DNA from: an uncultured Deferribacteraceae bacterium
GTDB lineage: Bacteria > Chrysiogenota > Deferribacteres > CAMZNJ01
Reading direction: 5' to 3'
NCBI GenBank assembly: GCA_947313855.1
Contig: CAMZNS010000001.1
Location: 1 to 60,358, forward strand
DNA length: 60,358 bases
Part shown: positions 45,285-54,666 of the stretch, one piece after another
Position numbering within the stretch: the first letter of the stretch is position 1
How the letters are laid out: every line of letters begins with the position of its first letter
Made by a program: the position numbers and the translations under genes
The notes under the pieces: generated by a model
Database searches by the model: none
Told to the model about the DNA's origin: nothing
Seen by the model: only the letters and a program-made list of their open reading frames with translations

Positions 45285-46244
45285 ATGAGCAAGCAGTATT
45301 TCGGTGGTTTGAGGCTGATTTCCGTAGTCGGTCGCCCCATTGTTGCGAGCATTGTAGCGAGCATTGTTATCGCAACCCTTGTTGTTGCGAGCATTGTTGT
45401 TGCGAGCATTGTTGCGACCCCTGCCCCCGCCCTTGCCAACACCGTGGATATTACCACAAGCCACATTGTTACCCCTTTTGCCACCCCCCCCAAGGCATCC
45501 CTCAACGTGTCCGACCTCTACTACGGCGGCAATATTGTGGCCATCGGTCATGCCCCTTACAGTATCCCCCTCGGGAGCTCCTACTACCAAGCCAAATCCA
45601 ACGCCCAGGATCAGCTTTATTCCTCCCTCAAGGGTATTACCATTGCGGGTTCCCTCACGGTGGAGAAGGGTGTCAAGCTTTTGGATGTGCCCCCCCACAG
45701 GCTCCTTGGGAACCCCATCCTTTGCCATACCCCCTACGGCTCGGGCATTAGTCACAACTTCACGGTAGCAGACATTTGCCTGTCTACTAGTTACGCCAAA
45801 ATCGCCACACAACTACTGAGCAGTGCTGAAATATCTCAAGGTATTTTCAATCTTCTTCCTGCCTACAAGGGTGATACGCGTTACTCTATTTCACAAACGG
45901 TTAGCGTCTCCACCTACGATGCCATTGTTATCGATGCACGCGGTTTGAATGCCTCCATCTCCATCTTGCCTCGCGTTGTTACAACCGATGGTGATGTTGT
46001 TTTTACCCCCCTTGCACTCAACTCCACTATCCTTAATCAGGGGCGATACTACACCTTCCAGACTCAAGGCAACTCTTTTGTTGGCAATGATAATCGCTAT
46101 CGTCGCCCACTGCGTATCAAGGCTTCTGCAATACGCAACAACTCCGACTTTGTTGTTAGCGAATACAGTGCACTCCTGATTCTCTCTGCCAATCGCAGGT
46201 TCGGCATGCTTAGTGATGGCTCCGTATTTTTTATTATCGACTAG
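45285..46244 (+). CDS. Secreted LPP20/FlgT-like protein
   Basis: A 319-residue exported protein. The signal peptide core is built from VASIV repeats and ends near ALA-NT. The mature part begins DLYYGGNIVAIGHAPYSIPLGSSYYQAKSNAQDQLYSSLKGITI. This A/R-rich helix after a GNIVAxG strand resembles LPP20/FlgT N-domains, found in envelope and flagellar accessory proteins. A second strand-rich domain follows. I chose ATG 45285 because AAAGGAG lies 9 bases before it. Family assignment is tentative. Confidence 0.6.
   Translation: MSKQYFGGLRLISVVGRPIVASIVASIVIATLVVASIVVASIVATPAPALANTVDITTSHIVTPFATPPKASLNVSDLYYGGNIVAIGHAPYSIPLGSSYYQAKSNAQDQLYSSLKGITIAGSLTVEKGVKLLDVPPHRLLGNPILCHTPYGSGISHNFTVADICLSTSYAKIATQLLSSAEISQGIFNLLPAYKGDTRYSISQTVSVSTYDAIVIDARGLNASISILPRVVTTDGDVVFTPLALNSTILNQGRYYTFQTQGNSFVGNDNRYRRPLRIKASAIRNNSDFVVSEYSALLILSANRRFGMLSDGSVFFIID
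45339..45418 (+). repeat. Repeats encoding the signal-peptide core
   Basis: Degenerate GCGAGCATTGTTGTT units (15 bp, also 12 bp), five copies, encode Ala-Ser-Ile-Val-Val. In frame. The hydrophobic stretch of the export signal is made of the repeat itself. Confidence 0.85.
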
Positions 46245-46313
46245 ACAGATCCCCCCTCCCTGCATATATTTCATATTCTGTTGGTTGTAGACTATTTAAA
46301 TAGGTATATTTTA

Positions 46314-48500
46314 ATGAAAAGGTTTAGGCTCAAGTTCCCCTCCGAGAAGACTTTGAAAAAATACCGCTACCGCGAAGCTCTCCTTATCGCCTTAGTCAGC
46401 TTTTTTGTGTGGCTACCTAGTGTTCAAGTATCCTTTATTCAATCCCCCATGCTCCGTGAGGCAGATTTTCGTTTCACCCTACGCAACCTGCTTGGTATCG
46501 AGTTTTTGCCTAACCCCAACGTTGTTGCCGTTGAGATAGACGAGCATGCTGTGAGCCAAGTTGGTCGTTGGCCATGGGACAGGCGAATTATTGGCGACCT
46601 ACTGAGCAACATGAGCGAAGCGAACTCCGTTGCCATGGATATACTTTTCTCCGAGCCGAGCAATGAGGCGTCCGACGCCTACCTCGCCAACAAGATGATT
46701 GATGCCAACAACGTTATTTTGGGTTACATCCTCCTCAACGACAACACTACCAGTACTGTTTCCAGCGATCAGATATCGTCTCTGCTAAGTTGTGCGTACA
46801 GTAATATCGACTTGGAGTCTGAAACCACCAACATCACCCTCATTACCAACAGCCAGCTGAGTCTTAGTCGCTTTCTCAACTCAGCCATGACCTGCGGTTA
46901 TTTCACCATCCTTCTCGACAGCGACGGCATCTATCGTCGATACGCCACCGCCCTTGTTTACGAGGAGTACCTCCTTGCCCCCCTTGCCATCCAATCTGTT
47001 CGTTACGGTCAGAATCAGCTTGAGCACATTATTTTGAATGAACGCGGTGTTAAGAAGTTTGAGTTGGGCAACACCTCTCTTACCGATGCCAACTCCATAC
47101 TGGTGAATTTTTACAACAAGGAGGACGTTCAGAAAGTCTCCGCATACGATATTTATACGGGTGCCATCAGTCCGTCGTTTTTCAGGGGTAAGTATGTTGT
47201 TATGGGTGTGACCGATCTTGGTAGCTACGATATTCGTCCCACCCCCATCTCCAAGATCTATCCCGGTTTGTACGTTCATTACTCCATGCTGTCCAACCTC
47301 CTAGACAACACTATTTTGGTGACGAAACCCTACTTCACTAGTCTTCTTATTACCCTTGCCATATTTTTTGCGTACCTTGCTAGTTTTATCCGCCAAACTG
47401 GTCGTCGTGTTGCCATGTATTTCGTGGTGATTCTGGGTGTTGCCCTCATTAGCAACCTTCTGTTTTTCACCAACCTCTACCTTGTTTACGCCTTTTATGC
47501 TTACGTTGGTGTTATTTCTTTCGCATTGTTTAAGGAGTTTTTGAATATTCTCATCACGGAGATAAAGTCTTCCAACCTGCGTAAAACCTTTGAGACTTAT
47601 GTTTCCACCGAAGTTGTTTCCGATATTTTGAAGAACCCTAGTAAGCTGAAGCTTGGAGGTGTGTCCAAGGAGATTAGTATTCTGTTTTTGGATATTCGCG
47701 GGTTCACCTCCATCTCTGAGCGTTCCACCCCTGAAGGTCTTGTTAAGGTCATCAACCACATCTTTAACCGCTTTACCCACGAGATTGTGAATAATGAAGG
47801 TCTGCTGGACAAATACATCGGCGACGCCATCATGGCACTGTACAACGCTCCCCTCGATATTGAGAACCATGGCGACAAAGCCGTTATCTCCGCACTGAAT
47901 ATTATGAGTGCACTTGACGAGCTCAACAAGGAGTTTGAAGCCAACGGAACACCCCACATCGGCATCGGTATCGGCATCAACACCGACGAATGCATTATCG
48001 GCAATATCGGTAGCGACTTCCGATTTGTTTACACAGCCATGGGTGACGGCGTCAATCTCGCTGCACGCCTCGAAAGCATTACCAAGTTCTACCAATGCAA
48101 CATCCTCATCTCCGACAACACCTACAACAAGCTGTCTAACCCATCAGCCTTTCATATTCGCATGCTGGACAAGATAGTTGTCAAAGGACGCACCGAGCCC
48201 ACATCCATCTACGAGGTTCTTGCACACAGCAACACGAACAACAACACGAACAGCAACACGAACAGCAACACGAACAGCAACACGAACAACAATTACGACG
48301 AACTCATACGCCTCTACCAACAAGCCCTTCACCTCTACATGAATCGAGACTTTGTTGGGGCGTCTAAGATATTCATCCACCTCTACCGCACCCACAACGA
48401 CTACCCCTCAGGGATATTCATCAGCCGATGCAAATACTTCTTGCAAGGGAATATGCCACCCGACGACTGGAACGGTGCATACGTGATGACTAGCAAGTAG
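46314..48500 (+). CDS. CHASE2-domain class III adenylate/guanylate cyclase
   Basis: Membrane sensor that makes cAMP (or cGMP), 728 residues. A short cytosolic start and first helix are followed by an extracytoplasmic CHASE2 domain (VVAVEIDEHAVSQVGRWPWDRRIIGDLL, SVAMDILFSEPS). Three helices follow (about residues 345-430), then the cyclase domain. The metal aspartates lie in FLDIRGFTS and DKYIGDAIMALYN. The Lys of LDKYIGD favours ATP. GDGVNLAARLES is present. An (SNTN)n tract (about 638-660) separates it from a helical tail. The ATG at 46314 has a weak AGG; a TTG 33 bases earlier is the alternative. Confidence 0.92.
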   Translation: MKRFRLKFPSEKTLKKYRYREALLIALVSFFVWLPSVQVSFIQSPMLREADFRFTLRNLLGIEFLPNPNVVAVEIDEHAVSQVGRWPWDRRIIGDLLSNMSEANSVAMDILFSEPSNEASDAYLANKMIDANNVILGYILLNDNTTSTVSSDQISSLLSCAYSNIDLESETTNITLITNSQLSLSRFLNSAMTCGYFTILLDSDGIYRRYATALVYEEYLLAPLAIQSVRYGQNQLEHIILNERGVKKFELGNTSLTDANSILVNFYNKEDVQKVSAYDIYTGAISPSFFRGKYVVMGVTDLGSYDIRPTPISKIYPGLYVHYSMLSNLLDNTILVTKPYFTSLLITLAIFFAYLASFIRQTGRRVAMYFVVILGVALISNLLFFTNLYLVYAFYAYVGVISFALFKEFLNILITEIKSSNLRKTFETYVSTEVVSDILKNPSKLKLGGVSKEISILFLDIRGFTSISERSTPEGLVKVINHIFNRFTHEIVNNEGLLDKYIGDAIMALYNAPLDIENHGDKAVISALNIMSALDELNKEFEANGTPHIGIGIGINTDECIIGNIGSDFRFVYTAMGDGVNLAARLESITKFYQCNILISDNTYNKLSNPSAFHIRMLDKIVVKGRTEPTSIYEVLAHSNTNNNTNSNTNSNTNSNTNNNYDELIRLYQQALHLYMNRDFVGASKIFIHLYRTHNDYPSGIFISRCKYFLQGNMPPDDWNGAYVMTSK
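48228..48294 (+). repeat. 12-bp repeat in the cyclase gene
   Basis: AGCAACACGAAC and AACAACACGAAC units, six copies, encode Ser-Asn-Thr-Asn between the cyclase domain and the C-terminal tail. In frame. Confidence 0.92.
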
Positions 48501-48575
48501 CAGGTAGACAACAGCTCCACAGCGTACAAGCCACAGCGTACAAGCCATGGACAAGATAAGTAAGGAGATATTTTT

Positions 48576-49550
48576 ATGCTAAAACTTTTAACCAGTATCG
48601 TCGTACTGCTAATATTTTTAGTCATCGGTATGCTATTCCTCATACCTTCAGACTTCACACGCAAAAATATCGACCTCACCACAGGGAAAATTAGCCAGTA
48701 CTACGACATCAACAACAACATGCTCACACCCCTACTCAACACCATCAGCTACAACGACCCCATGGTCGACACCATCGCACAAAGAGTGCAATCCACCTGC
48801 CAACTCATGGACAATACCTGTCTCACGTTCGAAACATTTAAACTTCTGCACAACGAAATAACGTACAATAATACGCAGGAACGCATCATCAAGTTCCCCT
48901 CAGGAACAATACGCACCGGTCAAGGCAGCGATAAAGATCTCACCGTTTTGACCGCCTCAGTCCTCACATCCCTAGGTGTGCCCAACTACCTAGTCTACAA
49001 CGGACAAACTTACCACAACATGGTGTGCAAAGTGCCACGCGACAAACTCTACAAACTCATCGATCAAGATATCAACAACAACACCCTCGTCAACACCAAC
49101 CTCACCCTCAACCGATCAGAAGTATGGCAAGCAAGCCCTGAACCCAATATTGTAGGGAACTACCAGTTTAAAATCAACGCCAGTGCACCCGTAACCTTCG
49201 CTCTATTCCTCAACACCGACCTAATGTCAGCATACCTCAGCAACAGAAACGAACTCGGACTAACAACATGCATCGCCGAAGGACAAAACATTAGCCTCAC
49301 ATGCACAATCACATCCCAACGCAATACCATGGTCATCATTGCAGGCACCAAGGTCACAACAGTCAACTTACGCATGCTCGATGAAAAACTCCTACTTGGC
49401 GACCTAAAAACCTACAACGTCAAAGGGGAACAGTGCCTACCACTAGACCTAAGCCTACAAAAAGGGTACGCATACCCCGGACGAAACGACAACAACAACA
49501 AAGGACTCATTATCATGAAGGTTCCACCCGAACCTATTACCCTAAAATAA
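48576..49550 (+). CDS. Membrane-anchored transglutaminase-fold-like protein without catalytic Cys
   Basis: 324 residues with one N-terminal helix (3-24). The segment GTIRTGQGSDKDLTVLTASVLTSLGVPNYLVYNG resembles the CxDxAxLLxALLRALG(I/V)PA core of transglutaminase-like proteins. In that alignment the nucleophilic Cys position is Ser, so it would be non-catalytic or differently active. A His (YHNMVC) follows at plausible spacing. AAGGAGATA precedes the ATG. The assignment rests on one segment and is tentative. Confidence 0.5.
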   Translation: MLKLLTSIVVLLIFLVIGMLFLIPSDFTRKNIDLTTGKISQYYDINNNMLTPLLNTISYNDPMVDTIAQRVQSTCQLMDNTCLTFETFKLLHNEITYNNTQERIIKFPSGTIRTGQGSDKDLTVLTASVLTSLGVPNYLVYNGQTYHNMVCKVPRDKLYKLIDQDINNNTLVNTNLTLNRSEVWQASPEPNIVGNYQFKINASAPVTFALFLNTDLMSAYLSNRNELGLTTCIAEGQNISLTCTITSQRNTMVIIAGTKVTTVNLRMLDEKLLLGDLKTYNVKGEQCLPLDLSLQKGYAYPGRNDNNNKGLIIMKVPPEPITLK

Positions 49551-49596
49551 GCCAAATCTGTAGCAAGCCAAATCTGCATCAAAACTAAATTTTGGT

Positions 49597-49625
49597 TTGA
49601 TTAATAAATAAAGTTTCTTTATACT
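49597..49625 (+). promoter_or_regulatory. Sigma70-type promoter of mqnA
   Basis: TTGATT (49597-49602) and TATACT (49620-49625) with a 17-base spacer, 18 bases before the start codon. The leader is therefore very short, with GGGGTAA as the only site. Confidence 0.75.
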
Positions 49626-49642
49626 AGTTTCGGGGTAACAAA

Positions 49643-50626
49643 ATGATTTCAGCTGAGGGGCACATGACACATTCAGTTAATAGTACCGAGCCTAACACCA
49701 CCGAGCCTAACACCAAAATAACCATCGGATCCATGGAATATATCAACATCTTCCCGCTATACTACTATCTCAAAGACAACCCCCGATTAGAGTTTGTAAA
49801 GGGAACCCCACAAAAACTCAACAGCATGCTCGATAATGGCGAAATCTCATGTGCCTTTGCCAGTGCTGTTACTTACCTGAACTCCCCAGAAAGATACGAC
49901 ATACTACCCTTCTGCATCGGTTCCTACCAAAAAGTTGAGTCTGTCACTCTTTTCAGCCAAGAGCCCATCGAATTCCTACACGATAAAAGTATTTACCTTA
50001 CCGGAGAATCCGCAACCAGCTCCCTACTACTCAAACTCATCATCAAAAAATTCATAGGGATACAACCAAACTACACCACCAATGTGGAGAATCGTAACAG
50101 CAGCGTTGCACAGCTACTCATCGGCGACAGTGCCTTGGCACGCTACCACAACGATCGAGCACCCTACACCTACGATATCTCTGAGCTATGGAACCTCCTC
50201 ACAGGACACTCATCAGTTTTTGGACTGCTCCTCGTCACCAAAAATACCCCTGTGGAGGTTAAGAAATACCTGCACCAAGCACTCACAACAGCGTACGACC
50301 AACACCTTAACGACCTCGACCTGTGCTACGATTCGCTCGACGAAAAAGACAAGTTTCTGCCCAAAAGCACCATCGTCAACTACTGGAAACTACTGGAATA
50401 CCAACTCAATCCGGTAATGCTGTCTTCGCTTCTAGGGATGTTTGCCATGATTGAAAGTAATATTTTGCAGCACCTCGACGCATCGCAAACAGCTTACACC
50501 CTCACCGGTGCCGTATGCAAGGGCAGTCAGCTTCAGCCACCCCAGCAGTTTGAGAAGGAGGACGATAGCAAGCCATCACCTAAGCTTAGCCTGATTGATG
50601 AGCATGGTGAGACGTACACTATTTAG
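49643..50626 (+). CDS. mqnA: Chorismate dehydratase (futalosine menaquinone pathway)
   Basis: Converts chorismate to 3-[(1-carboxyvinyl)oxy]benzoate, the entry to futalosine-type menaquinone synthesis. 327 residues. The MqnA opening IGSMEYINIFPLYYYLKD is followed by GTPQKLNSMLDNGEISCAFASAVTYL, with the substrate-pocket Ser run ESATSSLLLKLI. The N-terminal NSTEPNTTEPNT is a small duplicated insert. The last 40 residues look disordered. No mqnB-D lies nearby, so the pathway is dispersed. Confidence 0.9.
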   Translation: MISAEGHMTHSVNSTEPNTTEPNTKITIGSMEYINIFPLYYYLKDNPRLEFVKGTPQKLNSMLDNGEISCAFASAVTYLNSPERYDILPFCIGSYQKVESVTLFSQEPIEFLHDKSIYLTGESATSSLLLKLIIKKFIGIQPNYTTNVENRNSSVAQLLIGDSALARYHNDRAPYTYDISELWNLLTGHSSVFGLLLVTKNTPVEVKKYLHQALTTAYDQHLNDLDLCYDSLDEKDKFLPKSTIVNYWKLLEYQLNPVMLSSLLGMFAMIESNILQHLDASQTAYTLTGAVCKGSQLQPPQQFEKEDDSKPSPKLSLIDEHGETYTI

Positions 50627-50627
50627 G

Positions 50628-50733
50628 TTGCGTGTGCGTGTGCGTGTGCGTGTGCACCGCCTTGCGTGTGTGCGTGTGCGTGTGCACCGCCTTGCGTGTG
50701 CGTGTGCGTGGTTGCGTGCAATGTGTGCACCCA
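50628..50733 (+). repeat. GTGTGC repeat between convergent mqnA and truA
   Basis: GCGTGTGCGTGT runs punctuated twice by GCACCGCCTT, starting 2 bases after the mqnA stop and reaching the truA stop. Unit 6 bp within longer 27-33 bp blocks. Confidence 0.88.
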
Positions 50734-50737
50734 CCGT

Positions 50738-51742
50738 CTATCCCATTTCTGGATTGTTGTCGTAGTTCACACTGTGCAGGTACAAGCCGTTCGGCGGTGC
50801 CCCATACCCTGCTTTCGCCCTATTTCGCTGACTAAATACCTCGTCCATTCGTGCCTTTAGCTGATCATCTGTTTGGTAGTCCCTCATGTTGACCACTGCT
50901 AGCCCCACCATGGAACGCACCATTCTATGCATAAATCCATCCCCTGTAATGAATATGTCTATGGTGTATCCGTTTGCGGTGTATCCGTTTGCGGTGTGTC
51001 CGTTCGTGCCACAGCCACCATCAACGCCACAGCCACAGCCACAGCCACAGCCACAGCCACCATCGTCATAACTAGTTTTCACTAAAGAGGCACGTGCACT
51101 GATTATTGTGCGGTAGGTATTGTCCCCTTTGAGGCTCCTCGAGGCACAGAACGACGCGTAGTCTTTTTCCCCTTGGTAGAGTGCCAGTATTTTGTTGAGT
51201 CTGTTGAGCACCAAGTACTGTTCGTCATGGTGTTGTCCTTCGTTCAAGTACCTTTTTGGTAGCATTGTTTTGAGTGGGTAGTGCCATGCGTATCGGTAGT
51301 TAAAGGGTGAGGCATCGTTGTATGATTGAGAGTTTACCAGTCGATATTTGTATGTTTTTGAGGTTGCACTCCTTGATGCGTGAAAGTTGTCATCCACGTC
51401 CACGGTTTTGAGTATTCGGATGGTTGGTGGCAGTTTTGTGTTTAGAGCTTTTGTGAGTGCTTCTGCATGGATATTGTAGTTTACGGGGTCGAAGTGGAAC
51501 ACCTGTCCGAGAGCATGTACTCCAGCATCTGTCCGTCCCGACCCCATAATTTTAATGTTCCCTTTGTAGATAGTGTTGAGTGCGTTGGTGATGGTATCGG
51601 CAACAGTTGTTCTTGGACTTTGATGTATGGATTGGGTTTGCCATCCGTTGAATATGGCTCGATCCCCATCGTATGCTACCACACACGCTTTGCGTTTCAG
51701 TTGTTGTACGCCTTTTGTTTCTGTTGCCATTTCTGTTGCCAT
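50738..51742 (-). CDS. truA: tRNA pseudouridine synthase A with Gly-Cys repeat
   Basis: Makes pseudouridine at tRNA positions 38-40. The catalytic Asp lies in GSGRTDAGVHALGQV. YDGDRAIFNGWQTQ and the later GDGFMHRMVRSMVG are typical. It has 334 residues against 250-270. The main extra is a (Gly-Cys)n tract followed by TANGY repeats (about 227-257), just before the GDGF strand. A small duplication MATEMATE opens the protein. It lies 53 bases after the MATE gene and is probably co-transcribed. Confidence 0.93.
   Translation of the reverse strand: MATEMATETKGVQQLKRKACVVAYDGDRAIFNGWQTQSIHQSPRTTVADTITNALNTIYKGNIKIMGSGRTDAGVHALGQVFHFDPVNYNIHAEALTKALNTKLPPTIRILKTVDVDDNFHASRSATSKTYKYRLVNSQSYNDASPFNYRYAWHYPLKTMLPKRYLNEGQHHDEQYLVLNRLNKILALYQGEKDYASFCASRSLKGDNTYRTIISARASLVKTSYDDGGCGCGCGCGCGVDGGCGTNGHTANGYTANGYTIDIFITGDGFMHRMVRSMVGLAVVNMRDYQTDDQLKARMDEVFSQRNRAKAGYGAPPNGLYLHSVNYDNNPEMG
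51005..51062 (-). repeat. 6-bp repeat in truA
   Basis: Plus-strand CCACAG repeated about five times, plus neighbouring CCATCAACGCCACAG, encodes alternating Gly and Cys. Next to it a 15-bp unit GGTGTATCCGTTTGC (50960-51000) encodes TANGY. Confidence 0.9.
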
Positions 51743-51794
51743 CTGAGCTGCTACTCCCTGAGCTGCTACCCCCTACTTTATTGCTACTTCCTAC

Positions 51795-53222
51795 CTACTT
51801 GCCAAATAAATATCGTAAAAATGTCTTCTCTGAAAGCATCATCACAAGACCCAAAAGTATAAACACTGTCTCCGCAACAGGCATCACAAGTATGATTACT
51901 ATCGGCGACCCAAACTCCAAAGCAAGAAACAGCAGCGGTACCTGAACAACTATCTTCACCATCTGGATACTACCACCCAAAACTCCACGACCCAAAGCAA
52001 CTAAATAATTAATATACAAATCAATGAAACCCATAAAAAGAAAGATGGGAGACGCTATTCGCAATGAACGACCAACAATATCCACAACCTCTGAATCCCT
52101 AATGAAAAACTCAACAATCTGATAAGGAAACACCATAAACATAGTAAATATACACAAACCAATAAAACCGCTTGAAATAGTCGCAAACCGAATAGTCGAC
52201 CGAACCCTAACAAAATTCCTCGTACCAAGGTTGTAACTCAGAAGAATACGAACAGCATGGGAAAAACCCCAAACTATAAACATGGGAAGCATCGTAATCG
52301 ATAAAAAAAGACCGTAAGACGCAATAATATCATCACCATAAATCGCCGCAAACGCCAAACCGATACCCATCACAACGCCCTCGAGCATGCCACCAGAAAA
52401 CTCAGGAAAACCACGACGAAACGACTCCCTAATAAACTTCCGATTCCACGAAATACGTGACCGAAACCGAACCATGGAACCACCAAATACATAAAAAGCA
52501 ACCATACCAAATATGGCTATCAAATGGGAGGAAACTGTCCCCAAAGCAGCACCAACAATCCCCCAACCGAACACAAACATCATAATCGGAGTAAGAACTG
52601 TGTTCAACAACACCGACGCAACAAGGGAAAATGTTACAACATTAACAGCACCCTCACCCTTCACAAACATACTCATACCGATAAACAGATAGATCACAGG
52701 CAAACCAGCAAGCATCGCGTAAGTGTAAGACCGAGTCGCATTGTAGAGAGCAGCATCGGGGGTGAAAAGGGCAACCCACGGCTCGAACAAAGCAAACGCC
52801 AGCAAGGAATAGATGATACCAACAGCAACCATGAAAACGATACCATTGAAACGTACCGAACTAGCTCGTGTTTTGTTGATGCCAAGAACATACGTGAAGT
52901 AGGACGAAGACCCAAACATAAACACGCTCACCAAACCAAACCCAAGCATAAACACGATGCTGAAAAGGTTGGAAGCAGCAACCTCGATGGAACCAAGTTT
53001 GCCGAGGTAAAACTTGTCAACGGCCATGTTTGCACCTTCCACAACCATGGCCAGCACCGACGGCACGCCAAGCACCATCAACGCCCTCCCCACTGATACG
53101 TCCCGCATTAGGGCTTCCCGAGAAACCGATCCCTTCGAAACCGCTCCCCGCGTATTGCCCCGCGTATTGCCCCGACTCTTTCCACCCCCATTTGCGGATC
53201 TCTTGTTCGTTCCCTTATTCAT
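51795..53222 (-). CDS. MATE-family multidrug/sodium antiporter
   Basis: Inner-membrane exporter with about 12 helices, 475 residues. It has MATE pattern PSVLAMVVEGANMAVDKFYLGKLGSIEVAASNLF and the second-half equivalent with a GFSHAVRILLSYNLGTRN loop. The first 40 residues are basic and low-complexity (RGNTRGNTRG), an in-frame repeat. The coding strand is strongly G+T-rich. Substrates cannot be inferred; a lipid flippase of the wider MOP superfamily is less likely. Confidence 0.88.
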   Translation of the reverse strand: MNKGTNKRSANGGGKSRGNTRGNTRGAVSKGSVSREALMRDVSVGRALMVLGVPSVLAMVVEGANMAVDKFYLGKLGSIEVAASNLFSIVFMLGFGLVSVFMFGSSSYFTYVLGINKTRASSVRFNGIVFMVAVGIIYSLLAFALFEPWVALFTPDAALYNATRSYTYAMLAGLPVIYLFIGMSMFVKGEGAVNVVTFSLVASVLLNTVLTPIMMFVFGWGIVGAALGTVSSHLIAIFGMVAFYVFGGSMVRFRSRISWNRKFIRESFRRGFPEFSGGMLEGVVMGIGLAFAAIYGDDIIASYGLFLSITMLPMFIVWGFSHAVRILLSYNLGTRNFVRVRSTIRFATISSGFIGLCIFTMFMVFPYQIVEFFIRDSEVVDIVGRSLRIASPIFLFMGFIDLYINYLVALGRGVLGGSIQMVKIVVQVPLLFLALEFGSPIVIILVMPVAETVFILLGLVMMLSEKTFLRYLFGK

Positions 53223-53412
53223 AGCTTACACCGCTACCTTGCTTGTATTATATTTTGTGCTTGTTTGTATTATATTTTGTGTTAAATTGAGCCAATTCGT
53301 TCTAAATTAATCGACACCTACCTCACGTCACAGTACCATTTCTTTCTCATGAAACAAGGTCCTAGCCTTGTATTATACCTTTCACGTAAATTTAAGTAAA
53401 GTAAAAACTGTG

Positions 53413-53441
53413 TTTACATCTTGCGTTGTATTTTGTAGAAT
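53413..53441 (+). promoter_or_regulatory. Promoter placing the start codon at the transcript end
   Basis: TTTACA (53413-53418) and TAGAAT (53436-53441) with a 17-base spacer. The first ATG is at 53450, 8 bases after the -10, so the mRNA could be leaderless. Confidence 0.65.
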
Positions 53442-53449
53442 GGTGTATT

Positions 53450-54544
53450 ATGCACCGTCTATATTTACGCACCCAACATTTATCGCTTTTGCCCAACATA
53501 GCATACCGCATCTGCATCGTCGCCTTAATGCTCCTTGCTAGCAACATGCTCCTTGGTGCGACGCCATCGCCAACACCCCTGAAAACACTGCCCCAAGCAG
53601 GCACTAACGTCACCAGCTCTGCAACTAGTAGCCCCGTGTTCATCATTAGCAACACCTACAAGTGTCCGGTGTACCTTCAAATCGATGTACGTCTATCCCC
53701 CCCAGTGCCACGAACTCCGCAACCTGTGGCAGGTGTGAGAAATACGCCAACGCCCACCCCTGAAAACTCTTCACCCGACAGGAGCATTCTCATCGGAAAA
53801 TATGCTGGCGGTTGCCTTGCCCCTCGCCTTGCGTCGCAGTATTTGAGCAGTACCTTGCTCGAGGTTGACAGCACCCCCATCCCACCACTACAGCTAACCT
53901 CCATTGTAGACAACAGCAATCGCGAAGTGTCCACCTGTGAAGGCTTTTTGATGAGCACTCAGGAGGGGTTCCGCCCAAGATCCCGTGCCAACCTCAACAC
54001 ATACTACCAGTACGCCCGCATCTGCAAAGCACTTGGTGCGGCAACCCTTGGTCAGCAGGGCAGTATCCCCATCTTCCCACAGTTCACCCTCGAGGCACTC
54101 CACTTCATCCCCGTAAGCATCATCCCCCCCCTCACAGTTGCTGAGCGTCGCACTCTCATGGATGATGCCAACAGCAACGAAACCCTGTTTACATACCACA
54201 TCCGCGGGCTCATCAACTTCACCTCCCCCGACAATACCCGCAATATCGCCGCCACAACACCCACAAAAGACACCCTCTCGTTTACCTACAAGGGTCGCGA
54301 AACCAACATCAGCATCCTCGCTGTATCCGACTTCAACCACGACGGCGTAAAGGAGTACCTCCTTGCAACAGAGTCTAAGTCCAACTACGGCACACTACAC
54401 AAACTTAACCTATCCCTCCTGTGGCTACCAGCCTACAACCAAACTGTTGCCAACTTTGAGTCCGCCTCGATCCTCTGCCAATACGAAGGTCTCAACTACC
54501 GCTGTCGTAAAAAATTAGCTAATTCGTTAAAATACTTGGACTAA
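53450..54544 (+). CDS. Exported protein of unknown family
   Basis: 364 residues from the ATG at 53450. A basic start and hydrophobic segment (IAYRICIVALMLLASNMLLGA) look like a signal peptide. The mature part has several Cys (about eight) that may form disulfides. A late DFNHDGVKEYLLA resembles calcium-binding DxNxDG loops of FG-GAP or dockerin type. Pro/Thr-rich linkers lie near the start. No Shine-Dalgarno is seen, in line with a leaderless transcript. I do not recognise the family. Confidence 0.65.
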   Translation: MHRLYLRTQHLSLLPNIAYRICIVALMLLASNMLLGATPSPTPLKTLPQAGTNVTSSATSSPVFIISNTYKCPVYLQIDVRLSPPVPRTPQPVAGVRNTPTPTPENSSPDRSILIGKYAGGCLAPRLASQYLSSTLLEVDSTPIPPLQLTSIVDNSNREVSTCEGFLMSTQEGFRPRSRANLNTYYQYARICKALGAATLGQQGSIPIFPQFTLEALHFIPVSIIPPLTVAERRTLMDDANSNETLFTYHIRGLINFTSPDNTRNIAATTPTKDTLSFTYKGRETNISILAVSDFNHDGVKEYLLATESKSNYGTLHKLNLSLLWLPAYNQTVANFESASILCQYEGLNYRCRKKLANSLKYLD

Positions 54545-54666
54545 CATGCCGAATAACCATAAAATAGAAGCAGAATAATTATTTGAAAAATATGCACCTT
54601 AGGGGAACGGGGAGGGTATCGCAAGCCACCCTGCCCCAAGGCAACATCATTGAGGAGTTAATACCT

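Noticed and set aside
47301-48095. 264-codon minus-strand frame inside the cyclase gene
   Set aside because: Antisense of the conserved catalytic domain; no recognisable protein.
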